From Acidimicrobiaceae bacterium (lineage in GTDB: Bacteria; Actinomycetota; Acidimicrobiia; Acidimicrobiales; Palsa-688): 14,044 nt of DNA. The notes below the pieces were generated by a model. It saw only the letters and a program-made list of their open reading frames with translations, had not been told where the DNA came from and ran no database searches. The position numbers and the translations under genes are program-made. The number at the start of each line of letters is the position of its first letter. Within the stretch, counting starts at the first letter, position 1. Of this stretch, positions 6,539 to 13,148 are shown piece by piece. Location: assembly GCA_003156795.1 (NCBI GenBank), contig PMHU01000294.1, positions 8,163 through 22,206 on the forward strand. The letters run 5' to 3'.

Positions 6539-7468
6539 ATGACCCGTCCCTTCCGCTTCTCGGCTCAGCTATCGAAAGCCGCCTCCCGTCTCGATTGGGC
6601 CGAACAGGCCCGCCAGGCCGAGGCGCTGGGCTATTCAGCCGTGACGCTCCCCGATCACTTCGGCGACCAGCTCGCTCCGATTGCCGCCATGATGGCCGCC
6701 GCCGACGCCACCTCCACGCTACGGATCGGCACGCTCGTCTTCGACAACGACTACCGCCACCCGTTGACGCTCGCCAAAGAGGCGGCCACCCTCGACTTGC
6801 TATCCGACGGACGCATCGAACTCGGGCTCGGAGCGGGATGGATGCGATCGGACTACGTCCAGTCGGGCATCGCCTACGACCGTCCGGGCCAGCGGATCGA
6901 CCGGTTCGAGGAGGGCTTGGCGGTCATCAAGGGCTTGATGGCAGAAGGTCCGTTCTCATTCGGTGGCGAGCACTACACCATCGAATCCCACGACGGGCTG
7001 CCCAAGCCGGTCCAGCGCCCGCACCCTCCGATCATCATCGGCGGTGGAGGGAAGCGGATCCTTTCGATCGCGGCCCGCGACGCCGACATCGTCAGCATCA
7101 ACGCCAACCTCAACGAGGGCCTCGGTGGCGCAGAGACGGCGCCAAACATCACCCCCGAGATGACGACTCGGAAGGTGGGCTGGGTGCGGGAGGCCGCCGG
7201 GCACAGGTTCGCGGAGATCGAACTTCATGTTCTGGTCGGGTTCTGCTTGATCACCGACGACCCCAAGTCGATCGCCGAAGCCATGGCCCCCGCCTTCGGC
7301 CTCTCCGCAGAAGACGCCCTACACGTCCCGGTCGCCCTGCTCGGGACCGTCGACTCGATGGTCGAGGAGCTGCAGCGACGTCGGGAGGAGTGGGGGTTCT
7401 CGTACGTCACCATCGAAGGCCCCTGGCAGGAGTTCGCCCCGGTGGTGGCCCGACTGGCGGGGACCTGA
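6539..7468 (+). CDS. LLM-class F420-dependent oxidoreductase
   Basis: A 309-residue TIM-barrel protein of the luciferase-like monooxygenase superfamily, close in pattern to the MSMEG_2516-type probable F420-dependent group. Typical segments are WAEQARQAEALGYSAVTLPDH (20-40), the strand RIGTLVFDNDYRHPLTLAKE (62-81), the signature LLSDGRIELGLGAGWMRSDY (87-106), and PKPVQRPHPPIIIGGGGKR (155-173), the usual cofactor-phosphate region. Members oxidise or reduce varied small organic substrates with coenzyme F420 or flavin; the substrate here cannot be read from the sequence. The RidA-family gene starts one base after this stop, so the two are translationally coupled and may act on the same compound, with RidA clearing a reactive enamine/imine product (inference). 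The start is an ATG without a ribosome site. Confidence 0.92.
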   Translation: MTRPFRFSAQLSKAASRLDWAEQARQAEALGYSAVTLPDHFGDQLAPIAAMMAAADATSTLRIGTLVFDNDYRHPLTLAKEAATLDLLSDGRIELGLGAGWMRSDYVQSGIAYDRPGQRIDRFEEGLAVIKGLMAEGPFSFGGEHYTIESHDGLPKPVQRPHPPIIIGGGGKRILSIAARDADIVSINANLNEGLGGAETAPNITPEMTTRKVGWVREAAGHRFAEIELHVLVGFCLITDDPKSIAEAMAPAFGLSAEDALHVPVALLGTVDSMVEELQRRREEWGFSYVTIEGPWQEFAPVVARLAGT

Positions 7469-7469
7469 C

Positions 7470-7940
7470 GTGCCCTCCTTCGACGTTCGGGTAGCCGAGC
7501 TGGGGCTGACGCTGTACGGGCCCCATCCTCCGCACGAGCCGCTCGCCGCTGTGGTCATCCACGGCGGGGTGGCGCGCACCTCCGGGCAGCTGCCCCGCAT
7601 AGACGGACGGATCACCTGCATCGGCACGCTGGGCAAGGACGTCACGGTCGAGGAAGGCGCCGAGGCGGCGGGGGTTTGCGTATTGAACGCGCTCTCGGTG
7701 CTGAGGTCGGAGCTCGGGTCTCTTGATCGGATCGAGCGCGTCCTCTACATGACGGGGTACGTCGCCTGCGTTGCCGGCTTTGACCAGCAGCCGGCTGTGA
7801 TGGACGGCGCCAGCCGAGTGTTGTTCGAGATCTTCGGGGAAGCCGGGCGCCACACCCGCTCCGCCGTCGGGGTCGCCGCTCTGCCCCGGGGCGGGGCTGT
7901 CGAGTTGGAGCTAGCGGTCGCTATCGGCTCGCCGGTTTGA
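7470..7940 (+). CDS. RidA/YjgF/YER057c/UK114 family protein
   Basis: A 156-residue cytoplasmic protein of the RidA superfamily. Visible features are GGVARTSGQLPRIDG (32-46), the helix EGAEAAGVCVLNALSVLRSELGSL, the strand RIERVLYMTGYVACVAGF, and the C-terminal GRHTRSAVGVAALPRGGAVELELAVAI with the family's ligand-binding Arg (RSAVGV) and Glu (VELE). Canonical RidA hydrolyses reactive enamines and imines; this longer subgroup (about 150 residues against 128 for RidA) is less well characterised, so its substrate is open. GTG 7470 starts one base after the stop of the F420-type oxidoreductase, indicating coupled translation. The gene ends converging on the membrane-protein gene, with a hairpin between them. 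Confidence 0.9.
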   Translation: MPSFDVRVAELGLTLYGPHPPHEPLAAVVIHGGVARTSGQLPRIDGRITCIGTLGKDVTVEEGAEAAGVCVLNALSVLRSELGSLDRIERVLYMTGYVACVAGFDQQPAVMDGASRVLFEIFGEAGRHTRSAVGVAALPRGGAVELELAVAIGSPV

Positions 7941-7960
7941 CCATCCGTTCCAGCCCGCCG

Positions 7961-7979
7961 GCCGGTGGGAGTGACCGGC
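7961..7979. terminator. Possible hairpin between convergent genes
   Basis: GCCGGT (7961-7966) and ACCGGC (7974-7979) form a six-base stem with a seven-base loop in the 66-base gap between the RidA and membrane-protein stops. There is no T tract on either side, so intrinsic termination is uncertain; it could also only stabilise transcript ends. Confidence 0.35.
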
Positions 7980-8006
7980 TCATGTCAAAGGCAGACCTAC
8001 CGACGT

Positions 8007-8726
8007 CTAGCCGGCGATGCTCGACGAGAGGGAACCCGGTCTCTCGGATTCCGGGGCGCTCACGGCCTTCAACATGGCGGCGGTCATCACCGCCGCCCAC
8101 GTGCCGAACGCAAACGCCGGGACCCAGAATCCAAACGCTCCGTTCCACGCGAATGGACCCGTCGTCGTGACGACGATTGACGCACCGGGTAGCGAGAGCA
8201 CAGCCACGGCGACGTTGAACGGGGCCAGCCAGCGGGGAAAGACCGGGTGATCCTGCCGGTCATGAAAGACCGCGACCGCGGTGACGAGCAGCTCTATCAC
8301 GAAGGTGTAGGCAATACCTAGAAAGGGGATCCAGGACAGATCGCTCAGCAACAGGATCTCACTCGGTGCCCGGTCCGGCCTCAGGACGGTGACTTCAAGG
8401 ATCATCAGGGGAAAGATGAGTTCCAAGATCAGAAGAGCACCGAGCGCGAGTTGGCAGTAGGCGGTTGGTGAGCTCGGTCCCTCGATCTTCTTGATCAGTT
8501 TCGTCATCACCGCCATCCATGGTCCGAGGCAGGCGGCTCCGAACATCATGATGACCGAGCCCCACCGTATGGAGGTCGCATGATGTTGGTAGAACCGCGA
8601 GATCCGGGTCGCGCTCTCGCTGGGAGACGGCGGTGGGAGCAGTCCAGCGACTAGCAGCCCTCCAAATAGGAGCACCATCCCAGCAACGCCCCACCACACA
8701 TACAGCCGCTCGGTCCTCGTTGTCAT
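8007..8726 (-). CDS. Integral membrane protein of unknown function, six predicted helices
   Basis: A 239-residue hydrophobic protein I do not recognise as a named family. Six likely membrane helices lie at about 9-30, 53-75, 92-113, 130-153, 169-188 and 197-220. A loop after helix 1 carries ESATRISRFYQHHATSIRWG, and helix 4 follows a short loop rich in acidic and hydrophobic residues. No transporter, kinase or protease motif is visible. Open frame extends upstream to 8786, but ATG 8726 has GGAG at 8732-8735 with a five-base spacer and leads directly into the first helix, so it is preferred. It converges on the RidA gene and diverges from the methyltransferase remnant. Actinobacteria often have such small orphan membrane proteins beside lipid or steroid catabolic genes, which fits the right side of the window, but that link is inference. 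Confidence 0.75.
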   Translation of the reverse strand: MTTRTERLYVWWGVAGMVLLFGGLLVAGLLPPPSPSESATRISRFYQHHATSIRWGSVIMMFGAACLGPWMAVMTKLIKKIEGPSSPTAYCQLALGALLILELIFPLMILEVTVLRPDRAPSEILLLSDLSWIPFLGIAYTFVIELLVTAVAVFHDRQDHPVFPRWLAPFNVAVAVLSLPGASIVVTTTGPFAWNGAFGFWVPAFAFGTWAAVMTAAMLKAVSAPESERPGSLSSSIAG

Positions 8727-8731
8727 TTGCG

Positions 8732-8735
8732 CTCC
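8732..8735 (-). promoter_or_regulatory. Ribosome binding site deciding the membrane-protein start
   Basis: GGAG on the minus strand, five bases before ATG 8726, supports this start over the longer open frame, whose extra 20 residues are polar and precede the first membrane helix. Confidence 0.5.
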
Positions 8736-8876
8736 AATCTCCGCGGCGGAGAGCGGCCTGGACGGCGTCTGCCTGATGCCGCTCAAGCAAAAGTTACCGG
8801 TCCCCTGATCTCGGACCGAACCGTTGCGGTTGGGTCTTCTGAAGGGCCTCAGTGGAACTCATCGAATTCGGTACCG

Positions 8877-9231
8877 TTGGCTGCGACGACCGAACGGGTC
8901 GACTACGGAAGCGCCGCGAGCACCCGTCCGCACGGTCGAGGTATCACCGCTGACGACCTCAATCGGTGGCGAGATGCGACCGCGAGACTCGTGGGTCCTG
9001 CGTGCGGAACCATTGTCGACCTCGGGGCCGGGACCGGAATCTTCACCAGGGCGTGGGCCGAGTGGGGGGCTGTCGCGGTGGATACGAACCATGCGCAACG
9101 CAGACTCGCTGCTCCTCGCCTTTAGCGACGAGGAGATAGCAGCTGGCCTCGAGCGGCTGGCCGGCTATTGCGACGACTATTTGCTTGGCCCCACGAGATT
9201 GGGGCTCGCTGCTTTCCAAGCCGAGCCCTAA
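8877..9231 (+). pseudogene. Remnant of a class I SAM-dependent methyltransferase
   Basis: Two pieces of a methyltransferase lie in different frames. The first, from about TTG 8877, reads TERVDYGSAASTRPHG, then ADDLNRWRDATARLVG and IVDLGAGTGIFTRAWAEWGA, the last containing the SAM-binding DLGAGTG motif. After about 9080 that frame loses resemblance and stops at 9123-9125. The second piece, one frame over, reads IRTMRNADSLLLAFSDEEIAAG followed by LERLAGY and LGPTRLGLAAFQAEP, the usual C-terminus of such enzymes, ending with the stop at 9229-9231. The central part, probably more than 100 codons, is missing, so this looks like an internal deletion with a frame change and the gene is almost certainly dead. 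The P450 gene starts 61 bases later on the same strand. Confidence 0.7.
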
Positions 9232-9278
9232 CCGCGTCGATAACACAGCCGTTTGCCTTGCCACCACTTTCGCGGGTT

Positions 9279-9285
9279 GGGAGGA
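9279..9285 (+). promoter_or_regulatory. Ribosome binding site deciding the P450 start
   Basis: GGGAGGA with a seven-base spacer to ATG 9293. The frame is open further up to 9185, inside the methyltransferase remnant, but nothing there resembles a P450 or has a comparable ribosome site. Confidence 0.6.
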
Positions 9286-9292
9286 CCGACAG

Positions 9293-10654
9293 ATGCAGGT
9301 GCGACCAGGAGCCGTCTGGCATCCTGGGCAAATGGCCCTGCCAGGTATCGTCCCGATGCCACCGATCGCAGGCGGGGTGGGCCTGCCCTGGGATCAACCG
9401 GTTGGCGACGCGGTAGCTGCCATCGCCGCCGCCAGGAAGGACTGCGGCGACACTTTCGTGATCGACAGCGGCCGGGACAGGTATCTGTTTACCTTTTCGC
9501 CGCGGGGTGTGGCCGAATTCTACGGGTTGCCCGAGGACCGGGCTTCAAAGGGGGTGGCGGATTGGCGCATGCTGCGGCGCAAGCTCCCGGACGAGATCTT
9601 CGACGGTAGGCGCACGTTCCCGCACGATCTGTTCGGTCGTTCCGATGCGGCGAGCTACCTCGCCAATGTCCACCGGGCCCTTGACGCCACCGTCGCCGAT
9701 ATGGGTTCAGAAGGAACCGTTGATCTATTCGACATGAGCCGCCGGCTCGGTCATCGGGTCGGCCTGGCATCCTGGGGTGGACCAGGATCCGCCGAGGAGC
9801 CGGCCTTGGCGTCGCTCATCGGCGCCTTCGATGCCCTCGATGGGGCGGACGCCTTCGTTCACCCGGACGTCATGGCTGCGGTTGCCGCCAACTCCAAGGC
9901 GGCCGAGCGGACGGCCCTCGCCGCGGTAACGGAACGTTTCGCGGAAGCGGCGCGGGCCGTCGAGGCCGACCGCGTTCTTGTCACCCAACACCCGCTGTTC
10001 GCACGGATTGTGAGCGCCTGGTCGACCGAGACTGGAGACGTGCGCTACCGCGGCATAGGCCACGACGTAGCCCTCGTCCACGTGGCCTCGATGTCCAATC
10101 TCTTTGCCGCTCTGGGCTGGGTGTTCGTCGACTTGCTGTCGGACCGGCCGGCTGCCGTCCGGGTCGCGGCCGGCGAGTCGGCCTGGGCCGAACAGTGCGC
10201 CCTCGAATCCATTCGCCTGGCCCAGCGCTCGATCATGTCTCGCTTTGTGCTGGAGCCGGTCACCATCGGCGACGGGGAGCACACCTACCGAGTCCCGTCG
10301 GGGGTGACCATCGCCACCCTGCTCCCACTGACCAACGCTTCAGCCGGGCCCGGCCTCGAAACCTGGGATCCGACCCGCTGGAACCGCCGTCGCCTGACCC
10401 GACCGGTTCTGGCCGCGCCCGAACTGGTCACTTCCTTCGGTCACGGCCGGCACACGTGTCCGGCTCAACCGTTTTCGCTCGCCGCCATATCGGCGACCGT
10501 CGCCCGTCTGCTGTCCAACTTCCACTGGGAGCCCCGCTGGGCTGCACGACCGCAGCCGGTGCCAGCTCAGATCGGCGGTGTGGCCCGCGCGGACGGCCCC
10601 TGCCCGGCCACCTACCGTCGCCTTCGTTCCGCCGGCGCGCCATCGGCGTCCTAG
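9293..10654 (+). CDS. Cytochrome P450 with CYP7/8-like I-helix
   Basis: A 453-residue soluble haem monooxygenase. Order of features: proline-rich N-terminus (LPGIVPMPPIAGG), ESIR (305-308) as the ExxR of the K helix, WDPTRW (358-363) in the PERF region, and the haem loop FGHGRHTCPAQPFSL with Cys389 as iron ligand. The usual Gly two residues after the Cys is Ala. The I helix reads VASMSNLFAALGW (264-276) and lacks the acid-Thr pair used to activate oxygen; instead it has ASxxNxxxAxxW, the pattern of CYP7/CYP8-type sterol and prostanoid enzymes. There is no membrane anchor, and redox partners are not encoded nearby. It converges on the CoA-transferase/thiolase pair across 46 bases, suggesting a role in the same lipid-type pathway, though it is not in that operon. 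The P450 call is firm; the substrate class is a guess from the helix. Confidence 0.9.
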   Translation: MQVRPGAVWHPGQMALPGIVPMPPIAGGVGLPWDQPVGDAVAAIAAARKDCGDTFVIDSGRDRYLFTFSPRGVAEFYGLPEDRASKGVADWRMLRRKLPDEIFDGRRTFPHDLFGRSDAASYLANVHRALDATVADMGSEGTVDLFDMSRRLGHRVGLASWGGPGSAEEPALASLIGAFDALDGADAFVHPDVMAAVAANSKAAERTALAAVTERFAEAARAVEADRVLVTQHPLFARIVSAWSTETGDVRYRGIGHDVALVHVASMSNLFAALGWVFVDLLSDRPAAVRVAAGESAWAEQCALESIRLAQRSIMSRFVLEPVTIGDGEHTYRVPSGVTIATLLPLTNASAGPGLETWDPTRWNRRRLTRPVLAAPELVTSFGHGRHTCPAQPFSLAAISATVARLLSNFHWEPRWAARPQPVPAQIGGVARADGPCPATYRRLRSAGAPSAS

Positions 10655-10657
10655 CCC

Positions 10658-10673
10658 GAGCAACGAGCTGCTC
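10658..10673. terminator. Weak hairpin between convergent genes
   Basis: GAGCA (10658-10662) and TGCTC (10669-10673) could pair with a six-base loop just after the P450 stop, in the 46-base gap before the CoA-transferase stop. The stem is short and no T tract follows, so this is a low-confidence call. Confidence 0.22.
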
Positions 10674-10700
10674 CGCCGGGGCCCCCAGGCAGCCGGACGA

Positions 10701-13148
10701 TCAGCGACCAGGACGCGGCGTGGAGACCGCCTTCTGGGCGATCAGCCTCTCCATCTCGGCTTCGCTGTAGCCAAGTAGCGCCAATACCGAGAGCGAGCTG
10801 TCTCCCACCACGAGTGGCGGGCCGGCGATCCGAGCCGGCGTATCGGAGAAGTCGAACAGCAGCCCGAACTGACTCAAGCGACCGACGAGAGGCTGATCGT
10901 ATGTGGTCACCCATTTCCGGGAGAGCAGGTCCGGGTCGTCGAAAACTCCGACGGCGACGTCCGGGTCGCAAATCTCAGCGGACACCCCGGCTCGGTCGAG
11001 AACGGCGAACCATTCCGTAGCGGGGCGGGCCGAAAACAGGGCGGACAGCTCATCGCTCAGGGGCCCGTCATTGGCGGCTCGGGTGCATGGATCGGAGAAC
11101 CTCGGGTCGCCGCGCAGATCTCTGCGTCCGATGGCCCCGCATAGCCGATCCCAATCCTCCTCGCCTCGACAGGAGATGCAAATCCAGCCGGAGCCGGCGC
11201 GGTAGATGCGGCGAAGCGCGTCGAATCCGAGCTGTTCGGCGTCCAAATGGTCGCGCTCGGTTGGTGTGCCATCCGGGTGAAGCCAGGCCGACGACGCCCC
11301 GAGCAGGTGGGCTCGCACGATGGACGTGTTCACGAGCTGTCCTTGGCCGGTGCGGTTGCGGTGCAGGAGGGCCATGAGGACTCCGATGGCGGACAGGAAT
11401 CCGTTGCCGATGTCGCCGAGGGAGGTGAGACTCCACGCCGGGCGTCCTCCTCGCTTGCATCCTCCGTCATTGTGCAACACGCCGGTGAGCGCTGCGCCGG
11501 TCTGGTCGTTGCCCGGGAGATGGGCTCGGCTCTCGTCGAAGCCGGTCGTGTGGCAATAGATCAGGGCTGGATTCACTGCCCGCAGCTGTTCGTAACCGAC
11601 TCCTAGCCTGGTCGCGGCCGATGCCCGCATGTTGTGGTGCACGACGTCGGCTTTGGTCACCAGGCGGCGAAACACCTCGAACCCGTCCGGTGTCTTCAGA
11701 TCGACGGCCAGGCTCTGCTTGCCGCGATTGCAAGCCATCGCCATGTGGCTGCTGTGCCAGTACCAGTCCGACCGGCGGTTGACCTTGATCACGACGGCCC
11801 CCAGATCGGACAGCAGCTGCGTTCCCCACGGACCCGCCACGGCCAGACCCAAATCCACGACCAGCAGGCCGTCCAACGGAGGAGCTGAAGGAGCTGACGT
11901 CGAGCTAGACACCCCCGGTTGCCTCGAAGGCCTCACCGTCCGTTCGAACCGGACCTGACGATCGTGCTCGCCGACCGTCGGTGGACCCGTCAAGGGTCCC
12001 GGGTCGCAAACATGGAGGCAGATGGCGCGGCCGGCCTGTCGGACCTCACCGAGCCGACCGTCCAGCACGGAGATCACCGATCCGTCCGCGGTCAGCGCAG
12101 GGTCTGCGAGGGCTTCCTCGGGGCTGCGAACAGGTTGCAGGGCGATGTCTTTGGCCGCCGCCGCTTCGGTCCACTCGTCGGCGGTAAAGCGTCGAAAGGC
12201 CTCGGTCATGGACGGGAAGTAATGGTGAAGCAGGGCCAGGTCGTTGGGGTGGGGCAGGATCCGGGCCCCGTCCTCATAGATCGAAGGGAGTTCGACATCG
12301 GGGTCTAGCCGGGCGCCCTCGGAAACGCCGAGCACGAACGAGGGTCTCGGTACCCAGCAGCACACCCACCGCCGATCGGCGCATTCGAAGTGACCCCGGT
12401 TGGCCCTCGAGTCGAACACCCAGCTGTCGTAGTCAGGGGCGTCGGGCTTCTCGGCTCGTTGCCAAGCACCCCAAGTGGAAGCGAGGACGCCTTGCAGCAT
12501 GGAGGTTTCGACCCGCTGGCCCCGCCCGGTCCGAACGCGGGCGTGGAGGGCGGCGAGGATGGCCAAGGCGCCGAGATAGGCAGCGGCCAGCGCCGGTTGC
12601 GGCGTGGCCGGATATATCGGCCCGGTCCGGGCGTCGCCGTCCCAGCAACCATCCGGGACGGTGAGATCGGGCAGCATGGCGCCGGCTCCGGACAACCGGG
12701 CTATGGGCCCGCCCACCCAGCCCTTCTGTTCCCACATGAGTCCGGACCTGGCCGCCACCAGAGTCGGGTCGTCCGGCCGCCCGGAGTGACGGGTGTCAGA
12801 TCCGTAGGCGGTTATGGAGCAGCGGACCAGGCGCGAGTTGGCGCCGGCCAGCCGATCGTCTGGGAGCCCGAATGCGCTTGCTCGTACGGGCGTCCAGCTG
12901 TCGAGGTAGACGTCGGCCCGGGCGGCCAGGTCGAGGACGAGGTCAGCCTCTCCTGGAAGGGCCACGATGGCGCTGCGCTTGTTGCGGAGCCAAACTTGGG
13001 AGCCGGATTCGGCTCGGACCGGATCGCCGTCAGGCGGCTCGAGCTTGGTCACGGCGGCGCCCTGGTCGGCCAGGAGCATCGACGCCATGGCCCCGGCCTG
13101 GGTGCGGCTCAGGTCCAGGACCGTCAAGCCGTGGAGGGCGCCGGTCAC
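10701..13148 (-). CDS. Fused double-domain CaiB/BaiF (family III) CoA-transferase
   Basis: An 815-residue protein with two family III CoA-transferase modules. Module 1 spans about 1-400 (LHGLTVLDLSRTQAGAMASM at 5-24; LHARVRTGRGQRVETSML at 201-218), a Ser/Pro-rich linker runs about 405-424, and module 2 spans about 425-800 (LDGLLVVDLGLAVAGPWGTQ at 425-444; NRGKQSLAVDLKTPDG at 474-489; MALLHRNRTGQGQLVNTSI at 592-610). The catalytic Asp of the family is present in module 2 (Asp579 in SLGDIGNG), but the matching site in module 1 (YPATPQPALAAAYLG) has no acid. Single-module enzymes work as interlocked dimers, so the fusion probably folds as an internal pseudo-dimer with one active centre. It would move CoA between carboxylic acids or act on racemase-type substrates. 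GTG 13148 overlaps the upstream thiolase stop as GTGA, so translation is coupled. The substrate is unknown; a lipid acid is likely from context. Confidence 0.9.
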   Translation of the reverse strand: MTGALHGLTVLDLSRTQAGAMASMLLADQGAAVTKLEPPDGDPVRAESGSQVWLRNKRSAIVALPGEADLVLDLAARADVYLDSWTPVRASAFGLPDDRLAGANSRLVRCSITAYGSDTRHSGRPDDPTLVAARSGLMWEQKGWVGGPIARLSGAGAMLPDLTVPDGCWDGDARTGPIYPATPQPALAAAYLGALAILAALHARVRTGRGQRVETSMLQGVLASTWGAWQRAEKPDAPDYDSWVFDSRANRGHFECADRRWVCCWVPRPSFVLGVSEGARLDPDVELPSIYEDGARILPHPNDLALLHHYFPSMTEAFRRFTADEWTEAAAAKDIALQPVRSPEEALADPALTADGSVISVLDGRLGEVRQAGRAICLHVCDPGPLTGPPTVGEHDRQVRFERTVRPSRQPGVSSSTSAPSAPPLDGLLVVDLGLAVAGPWGTQLLSDLGAVVIKVNRRSDWYWHSSHMAMACNRGKQSLAVDLKTPDGFEVFRRLVTKADVVHHNMRASAATRLGVGYEQLRAVNPALIYCHTTGFDESRAHLPGNDQTGAALTGVLHNDGGCKRGGRPAWSLTSLGDIGNGFLSAIGVLMALLHRNRTGQGQLVNTSIVRAHLLGASSAWLHPDGTPTERDHLDAEQLGFDALRRIYRAGSGWICISCRGEEDWDRLCGAIGRRDLRGDPRFSDPCTRAANDGPLSDELSALFSARPATEWFAVLDRAGVSAEICDPDVAVGVFDDPDLLSRKWVTTYDQPLVGRLSQFGLLFDFSDTPARIAGPPLVVGDSSLSVLALLGYSEAEMERLIAQKAVSTPRPGR

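Noticed and set aside
5838..6542. Plus-strand open frame antisense to the PIG-L gene
   Set aside because: It looks attractive because the PIG-L frame is interrupted, but its translation has no domain while the minus strand shows the zinc motif and the C-terminal segment.
6367..7494. 375-codon alternative frame over the LLM gene
   Set aside because: Arg/Pro-rich shadow; the 309-residue frame from 6539 carries all LLM signatures.
8727..9125. A functional small methyltransferase
   Set aside because: Only the first third of the Rossmann fold is present, and the C-terminal part lies in another frame, so a working enzyme is not credible.
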